Assembly: GCA_002007315.1 (NCBI GenBank)
Contig: LNZQ01000094.1
Coordinates: 1-21,015 of the forward strand
DNA from: Epulopiscium sp. Nele67-Bin004
GTDB lineage: Bacteria; Bacillota_A; Clostridia; Lachnospirales; Cellulosilyticaceae
Direction: 5' to 3'
DNA length: 21,015 bases
This document shows positions 9,177 through 16,452 of this stretch, piece after piece. Both the position numbers and the translations under genes were made by a program. Below the pieces are notes generated by a model that was given only the letters and a program-made list of their open reading frames with translations, was not told the DNA's origin and made no database searches. Each line of letters opens with the position of its first letter. The stretch's first letter is position 1.

Positions 9177-10277
9177 ATGCAATTTAAAAAATCGACAATT
9201 TACAAATTATTACTTCTACTTTTAATACCAATTGCAAATGTATTTGTTAGGCTCTATGCCTCATACCCTACACCGTGGGAGCAATACTATTCGATGGGTA
9301 TTAATAAGGTAGTAATTCAAATTATTAGCCTAATATGTGGAATTTTTCCGTTTTCTGTTTTTGAAGTTTTAATTGTTTTAGCAGCAATATTTTTGGTTGT
9401 TTCTTTCTTTTATACTATATATCTTTCAATAAAAAGTGGAAGAAAGTTCTATATAGTTTTAGGTAGGTACGGTTTAAACTTAGCTGTCACTGTTGCTATT
9501 GTGTATTCAACATTCCAATTTTTATGGGGACTTAACTACAAACGTCCTCAATTTGGATACAATCACGGACTTGTTGTTCAGGAATATACACCCGAGGAAC
9601 TTTCAGAGCTATACGCCTACTTACTGACCCAAGCGGCAAAAGAACGTGAAATTGTTCCCGAAGATGAAAATGGAATTATGCGAATGTACACTGGCTATCG
9701 TGATGCTTTTAGTCGTGCCCAACTTGGCTATGATGCTATAACTGATGTTTTTATTGAACTTGATGGCACATATGGAAAGCCAAAACCATTTCTTGCATCG
9801 GCACTGCTAAACTATACCAAAGTTACAGGTATGTATTCACCATTTACTGGCGAACCAAACGTCAACGTCGCTATACCTGATATGTATATTCCCTCAACAA
9901 CTTGCCACGAGATGGCACATCAAAGGGGATACGGCTTCGAGGATCAGTGCAACTTTATAGCATACATCACTGCTATTTCTCACCCTGATGCCGATTTTAG
10001 ATATTCTGGCTATTTGCTTGGCATCGCATACGTTAGCAACGCCCTTGCAGCTGCAGACTTTGACCTTCTTATTGCAAGAAATCAAGAAATGTCTGATAAA
10101 ATTATGGACGATTTGAATTATGGTAACGAATTTTGGGCACAATATGAGGGAAAAGTTGAAGAAGTTGCAGACTCTGTAAACAACTCTTTTTTAGTTGCAA
10201 ACGGAGTCGAAAGTGGTACACAAAGCTATGGCAAAGTTGTCGACTTACTATTAGCGTATTACGACAAATACTTCTAA
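9177..10277 (+). CDS. DUF3810-family membrane protein with HExxH motif
   Basis: The product is 366 aa, with an ATG preceded by GATGAGG 8 nt upstream. Hydrophobic segments lie at about 8-26, 45-84 (one or two passes) and 97-119. After these comes the WGLNYKRPQF stretch, which I recall as typical of DUF3810. A soluble domain follows with TTCHEMAHQRGYGFED: H244, E245 and H248 form a zinc-metallopeptidase-type HExxH, with E255 or D256 as possible further ligands. The family has no established function known to me; a membrane-bound zinc peptidase is the obvious inference. It is divergent from the giant FN3 genes and 27 nt upstream of a 51-residue gene with which it shares a terminator. Family assignment is fairly sure; activity is unproven. 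Confidence 0.9.
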   Translation: MQFKKSTIYKLLLLLLIPIANVFVRLYASYPTPWEQYYSMGINKVVIQIISLICGIFPFSVFEVLIVLAAIFLVVSFFYTIYLSIKSGRKFYIVLGRYGLNLAVTVAIVYSTFQFLWGLNYKRPQFGYNHGLVVQEYTPEELSELYAYLLTQAAKEREIVPEDENGIMRMYTGYRDAFSRAQLGYDAITDVFIELDGTYGKPKPFLASALLNYTKVTGMYSPFTGEPNVNVAIPDMYIPSTTCHEMAHQRGYGFEDQCNFIAYITAISHPDADFRYSGYLLGIAYVSNALAAADFDLLIARNQEMSDKIMDDLNYGNEFWAQYEGKVEEVADSVNNSFLVANGVESGTQSYGKVVDLLLAYYDKYF

Positions 10278-10304
10278 ATTATATTATTAAAGGAGAAAAA
10301 TATT

Positions 10305-10460
10305 ATGTATCCAACTGAATCACAATATAATGAAGAAATGGAACAATCTGAAATTTGCGGTCATGAGTTTCATGAAATGTCTAAAAATGCAACAAGAAAC
10401 ATTATGTTTCCTGAACTAAATGACGAAATTGCTATGGACTATATTCAAGAGTTGATGTAA
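10305..10460 (+). CDS. 51-residue hypothetical protein
   Basis: The gene runs from ATG (10305) to TAA (10458-10460), with a strong AAAGGAG site about 9 nt before the start. It lies 27 nt after the DUF3810 gene and directly before a strong terminator, so it is probably the second gene of that operon. The product is acidic and soluble, with no membrane segment. It contains the stretch EICGHEFHEM (residues 16-25), a possible metal-binding Cys/His cluster. It ends in an acidic, probably helical tail (PELNDEIAMDYIQELM). I do not recognise a family. The good ribosome site and tight fit between gene and terminator support a real gene; homologues in related genomes would settle it. Confidence 0.7.
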   Translation: MYPTESQYNEEMEQSEICGHEFHEMSKNATRNIMFPELNDEIAMDYIQELM

Positions 10461-10465
10461 CAACT

Positions 10466-10509
10466 ATGCTATATAATTTGTGTTAATATAAATTATATAG
10501 CATTTTTTG
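10466..10509 (+). terminator. Intrinsic terminator of the DUF3810 operon
   Basis: TGCTATATAATTT (10467-10479) and its perfect complement AAATTATATAGCA (10490-10502) form a 13-bp stem, extendable by one pair, with a 10-nt loop. A run of six T follows. It begins six bases after the 51-residue gene. Confidence 0.93.
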
Positions 10510-10517
10510 TCCAACTA

Positions 10518-10558
10518 TTGATTTTAGATGTTATGATTTTATAAAATTATGCCGATAA
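10518..10558 (+). promoter_or_regulatory. Candidate promoter of the 279-aa gene
   Basis: TTGATT (10518-10523), 16 bp, then TATAAA (10540-10545) fits a sigma-A promoter. Overlapping downstream, GCCGATAA (10551-10558) equals the -10 consensus of flagellar sigma-28/SigD promoters. However, no TAAA -35 lies 14-16 bp upstream of it (TATG is there instead). Either would leave a leader of about 30-45 nt. Confidence 0.45.
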
Positions 10559-10595
10559 CTAAAGCGTAGTAAATTTTATTTATAGGAGTGATAAT

Positions 10596-11435
10596 ATGCG
10601 TATAGAAACTAGTGCTACATACAATGCACACTTAACACAATCGATCGCACAAGCGAATGGCAACGCTTCAGAAACAGCTGTAAAAAATGCCAACTCAGAA
10701 ACTGGTAGAGAGGAAGCAAGAGGAGCAACTTTTGAACGTGGCGTTCAATCAGAGAGCGTAACTTATTCAAAACCTGCAACTGCTGCTGCACCAAAAGCAA
10801 TTGAAAGCACTGAGAAATCAGAAATAAACTCTCAATTGCCAAACAATCCATTTTTAAATGGAGAAACAACATTAACAGATGAGCAACTTGAAGCTATCGA
10901 AGCAGCTAAAGCTTTACCAGGTTCAAACAGTACAACAACTACTGAATCTACAACAACTACTTCAACAACTGAAGCTACAAGTAAAGGCTTATCAACCGAA
11001 GAAGTTTCTGCTATTAAGCAACAACTTTCAGAACAAACTATGGATATGATTAAAGACTTAACAAAAGATACAGTTAAGCAACAAACAGATAACGTTAGCT
11101 ACACAACAGATGAAGCAACTGCTGCAATACTTAAAAAAGTATTTGGTAGCGTAGAAGCTGCTGTTCCTGCTGTTGCATCTACACCAGAAGCTGCTGCTGC
11201 TGCAATCGCACCAGGTGGAAGCTATTCAGTTGACGCTGTTGCAGACCGTCTTTTGACATTTGCTGAAACTATGACAGGCGGAGATGCAGACGCAATGGCA
11301 GAAATGAAAGCTGCTGTTCAACAAGGATTTAAAGAAGCAGGAATGGATTTAGAAACAGGTGAAGGTATGCCAGACATCACTTATGAAACTTATCAAGAAG
11401 TAATGTCAAGATTTGATAGTTATCAAAATGCTTAA
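10596..11435 (+). CDS. Low-complexity protein with conserved-looking C-terminal domain, function unknown
   Basis: The product is 279 aa, with an ATG behind TAGGAGTG. There is no signal peptide or membrane segment. Residues 1-105 are polar and probably disordered. Residues 111-130 are a Thr/Ser tract. Residues 130-185 are predicted helical, and 185-206 are Ala/Pro-rich. Residues 208-276 look like a compact helical domain (YSVDAVADRLLTFAETMTGG, QQGFKEAGMDL, PDITYETYQEVMSRFD). The pattern 'VADRIL.F...G...A..QGF.EA......PDI...TY..V...FD' resembles, from memory, C-terminal domains annotated DUF5610; this could not be tested here. The gene is monocistronic, with its own promoter candidate and terminator. 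No function is assigned. The sigma-28-like -10 box hints weakly at a motility or cell-surface context. Confidence 0.85.
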   Translation: MRIETSATYNAHLTQSIAQANGNASETAVKNANSETGREEARGATFERGVQSESVTYSKPATAAAPKAIESTEKSEINSQLPNNPFLNGETTLTDEQLEAIEAAKALPGSNSTTTTESTTTTSTTEATSKGLSTEEVSAIKQQLSEQTMDMIKDLTKDTVKQQTDNVSYTTDEATAAILKKVFGSVEAAVPAVASTPEAAAAAIAPGGSYSVDAVADRLLTFAETMTGGDADAMAEMKAAVQQGFKEAGMDLETGEGMPDITYETYQEVMSRFDSYQNA

Positions 11436-11443
11436 TTATAACA

Positions 11444-11483
11444 AATGAGCCAAGACTACAATTGTCTTAGGCTCATTTTTTTT
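11444..11483 (+). terminator. Intrinsic terminator of the 279-aa gene
   Basis: AATGAGCC-AAGAC pairs with GTCTT-A-GGCTCATT (a 13-bp stem with one bulged A and a 7-nt loop), followed by eight T. It begins about 10 nt after the stop codon. Confidence 0.93.
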
Positions 11484-11560
11484 CCTTACTGCTTTGTTTG
11501 TAGCAGTCTAGTCGTATCTAATTGTAGTATGTACAAATATCTTTATTTCTATACAAGTGG

Positions 11561-11589
11561 TTGATAATATTTCCCCGATAGTATATAAT
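11561..11589 (+). promoter_or_regulatory. Sigma-A promoter of the TPR-reductase gene
   Basis: TTGATA (11561-11566), a 17-bp spacer and a perfect TATAAT (11584-11589). Transcription should begin near 11596, 12 nt before the GGAGGA ribosome site. This rules out the in-frame GTG at 11557 as the start. Confidence 0.88.
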
Positions 11590-11619
11590 AAGTCCAATCA
11601 AAATTATGGAGGAACAAAC

Positions 11620-13320
11620 ATGAAAAAAACTAATGGACAGACGATATTTTGGATTGTAATTTTTGGTCTTACTATTGTTGGCTACGGGATTAACATCGCC
11701 ACAGGTAATCTATTTTTGGGCATAATGGCTTCAAGCATAATTGGTATTATTGTATTTGGTGCATGGCTTTATACAAATCGTGCTTCATACTATGCTTATG
11801 TTGCAAACGTTGCGTTTGAAAAAGGCGACCAAGAAACGGCAATGCTAAATTACAAAAAAGCAACCGACCTTGAAAGCTGTGGTAGCCTTGTTAAAGTTGT
11901 GTATGCGTATAGACTACTAACAAGCGGGCAACTAGCGGAAGCTGGTGCTATGATTTCACAAGTTGATACAAACTCTCTAAACGACAACGAAAGATACAAC
12001 TATGACGCCACAAATGCATTAATAATTTGGAAGAAAGGCGACTTAAAAGGCTCAATCTCTATGTATAAAAACTTGCTTGAACGTAAAAAAAGCGAACTTG
12101 TATACGAAACGTTAGGATTTTTGCTAATTTGTAATTATGAATATGATGAAGCAGTTGAACTTAGTGCTGAAGCTGCGGAACAATTTCCAAACAGCGATGT
12201 TATAAAAGAAAACTTAGCCACTGCTTATTTTTACACTTTTGAGGACAAAAAAGCCAGAAAACTGTTTAAACAACTTATAGATAAGTCCGTTAATTTTCCC
12301 GAAACGTACTACTATTATGCACGAATTGCATTTGAGGACGAAAAATATAGCCTTGCACTAAAATATTTGAATATAGCGCTGGACAAAAAAATAACTTATT
12401 TATCAATTTTAACAAAAAATGATATTGAATCGTTGATAAAAGAAGTTGAAAATGGTATGATAGAAAAAAATACCACAAAGGAGTCTAACGTTATGGAATT
12501 TACTTTAAACACTGGTGCAAAAATACCAGTTATCGGGCTTGGTGTGTTTCTTTCTGAAAAAGGCGAAGAAACTGTTGAGTCTGTAAAAACAGCACTAAAA
12601 GTTGGGTATCGTCACATTGATACTGCGTATTCGTACAAAAATGAGGAAGAAGTTGGCGTAGGGATTAAAGAATCGGGCGTTAATAGAGAAGATATTTTTA
12701 TCACTACGAAACTATCTATTGGAGATGTTCGTAAACATAGAGCTATCGAAGCATACGACGAAAGCCTTGTAAACTTAGGAGTTGATACTGTTGACTTGTA
12801 TTTGATACATTGGCCAGCAGTTGAGGGATTTAAAGAAGCTTGGCTTGACCTTGAAAAGCTTTATAATGACAAAAAAGTTAGAGCTATCGGGGTATCAAAC
12901 TTTAACATTCATCACCTAGAAACTATTGCTGAAATCGGAACGGTTACTCCTGCTGTAAACCAGTTTGAGTCACACCCATATTTTAACAACCAAGAACTTG
13001 TTGACTATTGCCACAAAAAAGGTATCGTTGTTACGGCGTATAGTCCCCTTGGCGGTCAAAAGAAAGGGAAAGGCGTTGTTCTTGCTGATCCAACACTTGC
13101 AGAACTTGCTGAAAAATATGAGCGTTCTGTTGCTCAAATTATTTTAAGATGGCATTTGCAACGTGGAGTTGTTGTTATTCCAAAATCAAAATCGGAAGCA
13201 CGTATAATTGAAAACTTTAACATTACTGATTTTGAGTTATCAGATGAAGATATGGACAAAATCAACTCGCTTGATACTGGCGAAAGAATGGGGTCAGACC
13301 CAGATAATATACCATTTTAA
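11620..13320 (+). CDS. Membrane-anchored TPR protein fused in frame to an aldo/keto reductase
   Basis: The ATG at 11620 follows GGAGGA by 6 nt; the product is 566 aa. Residues about 8-27 and 31-51 are two membrane helices. Residues 55-280 contain about five or six TPR-like helix pairs (for example YYAYVANVAFEKGDQETAML and NLATAYFYTFEDKKARKLF). From Met292 an essentially complete 275-aa NAD(P)H-dependent aldo/keto reductase follows. It has the tetrad D334, Y339 (HIDTAYSY), K364 (ITTKL) and H397 (LIHWP), plus GVSNF and the cofactor-binding VVVIPKSKSEARI. Its length and N-terminus (MEFTLNTGAKIPVIGLG) match stand-alone members of the 2,5-diketo-gluconate/methylglyoxal reductase group. The junction (residues 275-291) still contains a ribosome site. 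The sequence shows two ancestral genes in one frame; whether one or two proteins are made is unknown. Substrate is not predictable. Confidence 0.9.
   Translation: MKKTNGQTIFWIVIFGLTIVGYGINIATGNLFLGIMASSIIGIIVFGAWLYTNRASYYAYVANVAFEKGDQETAMLNYKKATDLESCGSLVKVVYAYRLLTSGQLAEAGAMISQVDTNSLNDNERYNYDATNALIIWKKGDLKGSISMYKNLLERKKSELVYETLGFLLICNYEYDEAVELSAEAAEQFPNSDVIKENLATAYFYTFEDKKARKLFKQLIDKSVNFPETYYYYARIAFEDEKYSLALKYLNIALDKKITYLSILTKNDIESLIKEVENGMIEKNTTKESNVMEFTLNTGAKIPVIGLGVFLSEKGEETVESVKTALKVGYRHIDTAYSYKNEEEVGVGIKESGVNREDIFITTKLSIGDVRKHRAIEAYDESLVNLGVDTVDLYLIHWPAVEGFKEAWLDLEKLYNDKKVRAIGVSNFNIHHLETIAEIGTVTPAVNQFESHPYFNNQELVDYCHKKGIVVTAYSPLGGQKKGKGVVLADPTLAELAEKYERSVAQIILRWHLQRGVVVIPKSKSEARIIENFNITDFELSDEDMDKINSLDTGERMGSDPDNIPF
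12477..12495 (+). promoter_or_regulatory. Internal ribosome site and start of the reductase part
   Basis: AAAGGAG (12477-12483) lies 9 nt before ATG (12493-12495). That ATG is the natural first codon of an aldo/keto reductase and is in frame with the upstream TPR coding sequence. It could yield a free 275-aa cytosolic reductase besides the membrane-anchored fusion. Confidence 0.7.
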
Positions 13321-13366
13321 CAAAAAGGCACATGTTACTTTTTAGTAGCATGTGCCTTTTTATTTA
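13318..13366 (+). terminator. Terminator of the reductase gene; left copy of a duplicated hairpin
   Basis: It begins at the TAA stop of the reductase. AAAGGCACATG pairs with CATGTGCCTTT, extended through a T-G pair and TACT/AGTA, with a TTTT loop and a T-rich tail. A flanking A-run makes it look bidirectional. It is nearly identical to 13987-14037: one extra T in the loop and one C in the tail there are the only differences over about 50 bp. Confidence 0.92.
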
Positions 13367-13377
13367 GATGTATTGTA

Positions 13378-13406
13378 TTGCAAATTTAGTGCAAATAACA
13401 TATAAT
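13378..13406 (+). promoter_or_regulatory. Promoter of the toxin-antitoxin operon with possible operator repeats
   Basis: TTGCAA (13378-13383), a 17-bp spacer and a perfect TATAAT (13401-13406). TGCAAAT occurs twice (13379-13385 and 13390-13396), 11 bp apart, about one helical turn. The first copy overlaps the -35. Such repeats could be bound by the ribbon-helix-helix antitoxin for autoregulation; this is inference. Confidence 0.85.
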
Positions 13407-13427
13407 ATACAAAAAAGAGGTGATATT

Positions 13428-13706
13428 GTGGCAACAAATACAACTAACATTAGTATTAGAATAGATAGAGAATTAAAATCTCAAGCTGATCTGCTATTTA
13501 ACGAACTTGGAATGAATATCTCAACAGCAGTTAATATATTTATCAAGCAAGCACTAAGAGAGGGTAAAATACCATTTGAAATTTCTCTAAACGCTCCTAA
13601 TCATGAAACTATTTTGGCAATGATGGAAGCGGAAAAAATAGCTACAGACCAGAATGTAAAAGGTTATAATAATTTAGATGATTTATTTGACGAGTTGAAT
13701 AATTAA
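13428..13706 (+). CDS. RelB/DinJ-family antitoxin
   Basis: The product is 92 aa. The GTG at 13428 lies 5 nt after AGAGGTGA and downstream of the promoter. The in-frame ATG at 13368 lies upstream of the -35 box and cannot be transcribed from it. Residues 5-50 form a ribbon-helix-helix DNA-binding domain of the DinJ type (NISIRIDRELKSQADLLFNELGM, then helix B STAVNIFIKQALREGKIPF). The acidic C-terminal part (residues 60-92, ending LDDLFDELNN) would wrap around and neutralise the toxin. The stop overlaps the toxin start (TAATG), so the two are translationally coupled. By family the protein represses its own operon and is degraded under stress. The gene symbol is withheld because several homologous names are in use. 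Confidence 0.92.
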   Translation: MATNTTNISIRIDRELKSQADLLFNELGMNISTAVNIFIKQALREGKIPFEISLNAPNHETILAMMEAEKIATDQNVKGYNNLDDLFDELNN

Positions 13707-13981
13707 TGAAATATATTGTTAAAAATACTACCCGATTTAAAAAAGATTATAAACAAGCAGTTAAACAAAATAAAGATATGAAACTACTTAATACTGTTGT
13801 CGAAATGCTTGCTAACGGCGAAACACTTCCAGAAAAGTATAAAGACCATGAATTAAAAGGTAATTGGAAAGGACATAGAGAATGTCATATTGCTCCTGAC
13901 TGGTTGCTAGTATATTATGTTGAAAATGAGATTTTAGTTTTAACGCTTTCACGTCTTGGATCGCACAGCGAACTATTTTGA
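13706..13981 (+). CDS. YafQ-type mRNA interferase toxin
   Basis: The product is 91 aa, within the usual length for YafQ. The start overlaps the antitoxin stop by one base and has no strong ribosome site of its own, consistent with coupling. All residues known to matter in E. coli YafQ have counterparts: H48 (DHELKGNW), H61 (RECHI), D65-W66 (PDWLLVY), R83, H87 and F91 (RLGSHSELF at the C-terminus). The protein should be an active ribosome-dependent endoribonuclease that cuts mRNA in the A site, kept inactive by the upstream antitoxin. The pair sits alone between duplicated terminators, separating the reductase gene from leuS, which suggests recent arrival. There are no signs of decay. Confidence 0.93.
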   Translation: MKYIVKNTTRFKKDYKQAVKQNKDMKLLNTVVEMLANGETLPEKYKDHELKGNWKGHRECHIAPDWLLVYYVENEILVLTLSRLGSHSELF

Positions 13982-13986
13982 GAATA

Positions 13987-14037
13987 TAACAAAAAGGCAC
14001 ATGTTACTTTTTTAGTAGCATGTGCCTTTCTTATTTA
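13987..14037. terminator. Bidirectional terminator between toxin and leuS; right copy of a duplicated hairpin
   Basis: The stem is the same as at 13318-13366 (AAAGGCACATG with CATGTGCCTTT plus inner TACT/AGTA), with a TTTTT loop. A-rich and T-rich flanks let it serve both the rightward toxin operon and leftward leuS, whose TAA stop lies at its right end (14035-14037). Confidence 0.92.
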
Positions 14038-16392
14038 TTTCGCAACTATATTAACTAATCTACCTTTAACATAAATCTCTTTAACAATTTGTTTACCCTC
14101 AAGTCTAGCCGACAAAAATTCTTTTGCAGTCGCAAGTATATCAGCCTCTTGTGCCTCTGCATCAACTGTAACTTTACCTGCCATTTTCCCGCTAACTTGC
14201 ACGATAATTTCAATTTCATCTTCTTTCATTTTCTCCATATCGTATTTTGGCCAAGTCTGCTTAAACACGCTCTCCGTTTCGCCAACAAGTTCCCAAAGTT
14301 CTTCGCTTATATGTGGCACAAACGGTGCAAGAAGTGTAATTACTGTCTTAATCGTTTCGGTATCTATCCCGCCAGATTTTTTCGCAATGTCCGTAAGCTT
14401 ATTCGTATATTCCATAAATCCACTTACAACTGTGTTCAAACTAAAAGTTTCCATTCTAGTTGTAATGTCATAAATCATTTTGTGTCGTATTCTTTCAGTT
14501 TCTTTAGTTGCTGGTTTTGCTTCATTAGTTGTAACAAGTCTCCAAAGTTTGTTTAAGAAACGGTGCACCCCGCCAATTCCGCTGTCGTCCCACTCGCTGT
14601 CAAGCTCTGGTGGCCCAATAAACAACTCATACATACGAAGCGAATCGCAACCATAGTTTCTAACAAGCTCATCAGGTGACACTGTGTTGCCTTTTGACTT
14701 ACTCATTTTTGCACCATCTTTTGTAACCATACCTTGATTAAACAACTGTTTAAACGGCTCTGAGAACGACACAACGCCGATATCTTTAAGGAATTTTGTA
14801 TAAAAACGTGCATACAACAAATGCAACACTGCATGCTCAATACCACCCACATACATATCAACTGGCAACCAGTTTTTCATATCTTCTTGGCTTATAAGTT
14901 CTTTATCGTTGTGTGGATTTGGATATCTCAAAAAGTACCAAGATGACCCAGCCCATTGTGGCATAGTGTTTGTTTCACGTTTTGCAGGTCCATCACATTT
15001 TGGACAACAAGTGTTTACCCACTCCTCTATATCAGCAAGTGGTGACTCCCCTGTGCCCGTTGGCTCATAACTTTCAACGTCTGGTAACGTTATTGGTAAA
15101 TCTTCTTCTTTAGCTCCAACAACACCACATTTTTGGCAGTGTACGATTGGAATTGGTTCACCCCAATATCTTTGACGAGAAAACACCCAATCTCTAAGTT
15201 TATAATTAACAGTTTTTTTGCCGATATTTTCAGTTTCTAGGTAATCCAAAATTTCCGCTTTAGCTTTGTTTGCATCAAGCCCATTAAATTTGTCCGAGTT
15301 TACCATTTTGTTATCTTCATCTATAACAGTAATAATTTCTAGCCCAAATTTTTCTGCAAACTCCATATCACGGTCATCATGTGCAGGCACACACATAATC
15401 GCTCCCGTTCCATAGTCCGCAAGAACGTAGTCTGCTGTCCAAATAGGAACTTGCTTGCCTGTAAGCGGATTTGTCGCATATGCACCCAAAAATACACCTG
15501 TTTTTTCTTTGTCCGTCATACGGTCAACCGCAGATTTAGTTGATGCATCAAACACGTATTTCTCAACTTCTGCTTTTTGTGCGTCCGTAACAAGCTCTGT
15601 AACAAGTGCACTTTCTGGTGCAACAACCATAAACGTTGCTCCATACAAAGTGTCTGGTCTAGTTGTAAATACTTTAACTTTTTTGTCTGTTCCAACAACG
15701 TCAAAGTCAATTTCCGCCCCATAGCTTTTGCCTATCCAATCAGCCTGCATCTTCTTAACTTTTTCTGGCCAGTTTAAACCGTCCAAATCTGCAAGAAGTT
15801 GCTCCGCATATGCAGTAATTTTTAACATCCATTGACGCAAATTTTTCTTTGTAACTACGCTACCACATCTATCGCATGTACCCTCTTTAACTTCTTCGTT
15901 TGCAAGTCCTGTTTTGCAATCTGGACACCAATTTATAGGCATTTCTTTTTCATATGCAAGTCCTTCTTCAAACATCTTCAAAAATATCCACTGTGTCCAC
16001 TTGTAATAGTTCGGATCAGTCGTGTTTATTTCTTTGTCCCAGTCGTACACGGCACTAATTTCGCCAAGCTGTCTTTTGAAGTTTGCGATATTGCCTTTTG
16101 TTGCGATTGCAGGATGTATTTTTTTTGCGATTGCATAGTTTTCAGCTGGCAACCCAAAAGCGTCCCATCCCATCGGATGAAGCACGTATTTATTTTGTAA
16201 AATTTGATATCTACTCCATACATCTGATAACACGTATCCACGCCAATGTCCAACGTGAAGCCCGTCACCTGATGGATATGGAAACATATCTAAACAATAA
16301 TAATTTTCTTTGTTTTCTGCTGGTACATTTATCGGCTGGTCAAGCCATTTTTTTCGCCACTTTTCTTCTATGGCTGTATAATTATAGTCCAT
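14035..16392 (-). CDS. leuS: Leucyl-tRNA synthetase
   Basis: The product is 785 aa, close to bacterial LeuRS (about 800). It charges tRNA-Leu in the cytoplasm. Visible elements in order: the class I HIGH-type motif HVGH (46-49, in PYPSGDGLHVGH); a Zn-ribbon CPDC...CDRC near 160-180; the editing (CP1) domain with TTRPDT near 245 and CVPAHDDRD; RYWGEPIPI; a second cysteine pair set CQKC...CPKC; then KMSKS (562-566) and the C-terminal anticodon-binding domain ending in a small beta domain. The start MDYNYTAIEEKW is chosen because AGGAG lies 7 nt before it and the promoter leaves only a ~25-nt leader. An in-frame ATG 20 codons upstream would lie ahead of the transcription start. The gene is complete and intact. 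No T-box leader is present, unusual for an aminoacyl-tRNA synthetase gene in this bacterial group. Confidence 0.98.
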   Translation of the reverse strand: MDYNYTAIEEKWRKKWLDQPINVPAENKENYYCLDMFPYPSGDGLHVGHWRGYVLSDVWSRYQILQNKYVLHPMGWDAFGLPAENYAIAKKIHPAIATKGNIANFKRQLGEISAVYDWDKEINTTDPNYYKWTQWIFLKMFEEGLAYEKEMPINWCPDCKTGLANEEVKEGTCDRCGSVVTKKNLRQWMLKITAYAEQLLADLDGLNWPEKVKKMQADWIGKSYGAEIDFDVVGTDKKVKVFTTRPDTLYGATFMVVAPESALVTELVTDAQKAEVEKYVFDASTKSAVDRMTDKEKTGVFLGAYATNPLTGKQVPIWTADYVLADYGTGAIMCVPAHDDRDMEFAEKFGLEIITVIDEDNKMVNSDKFNGLDANKAKAEILDYLETENIGKKTVNYKLRDWVFSRQRYWGEPIPIVHCQKCGVVGAKEEDLPITLPDVESYEPTGTGESPLADIEEWVNTCCPKCDGPAKRETNTMPQWAGSSWYFLRYPNPHNDKELISQEDMKNWLPVDMYVGGIEHAVLHLLYARFYTKFLKDIGVVSFSEPFKQLFNQGMVTKDGAKMSKSKGNTVSPDELVRNYGCDSLRMYELFIGPPELDSEWDDSGIGGVHRFLNKLWRLVTTNEAKPATKETERIRHKMIYDITTRMETFSLNTVVSGFMEYTNKLTDIAKKSGGIDTETIKTVITLLAPFVPHISEELWELVGETESVFKQTWPKYDMEKMKEDEIEIIVQVSGKMAGKVTVDAEAQEADILATAKEFLSARLEGKQIVKEIYVKGRLVNIVAK

Positions 16393-16423
16393 TTTATCAC
16401 TCCTGTTTACATTAAATAAGGAA

Positions 16424-16452
16424 ATGATACCACAAATTCTACCATTTTTCAA
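16424..16452 (-). promoter_or_regulatory. leuS promoter (extended -10)
   Basis: On the minus strand TTGAAA (plus 16447-16452), a 17-bp spacer and TATCAT (plus 16424-16429) preceded by TG one base upstream. The leader before the leuS ATG would be about 25 nt. The -35 box straddles the edge of the tandem duplication at 16451. Confidence 0.8.

Noticed and set aside
11488..11507. Small inverted repeat ACTGCT / AGCAGT after the terminator at 11444-11483
   Set aside because: Only a 6-bp stem with an 8-nt loop and no T-run; too weak to call a second terminator or operator.
11557..11619. GTG start giving a 21-residue longer TPR-reductase fusion
   Set aside because: It lies upstream of the TTGATA/TATAAT promoter and lacks a ribosome site; the ATG at 11620 has GGAGGA.
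13368..13427. ATG start giving a 20-residue longer antitoxin
   Set aside because: It lies ahead of the promoter boxes; GTG at 13428 follows AGAGGTGA and gives a normal DinJ length.
14089..16415. Several plus-strand open frames of 66-155 codons inside leuS
   Set aside because: They are antisense to an intact, unmistakable leuS, rich in Cys/Phe/Ser, with no recognisable domain or good ribosome site.
16393..16452. 20-codon N-terminal extension of leuS starting at 16452
   Set aside because: The extension overlaps the promoter and Shine-Dalgarno sequence of the shorter form and is absent from normal LeuRS N-termini.
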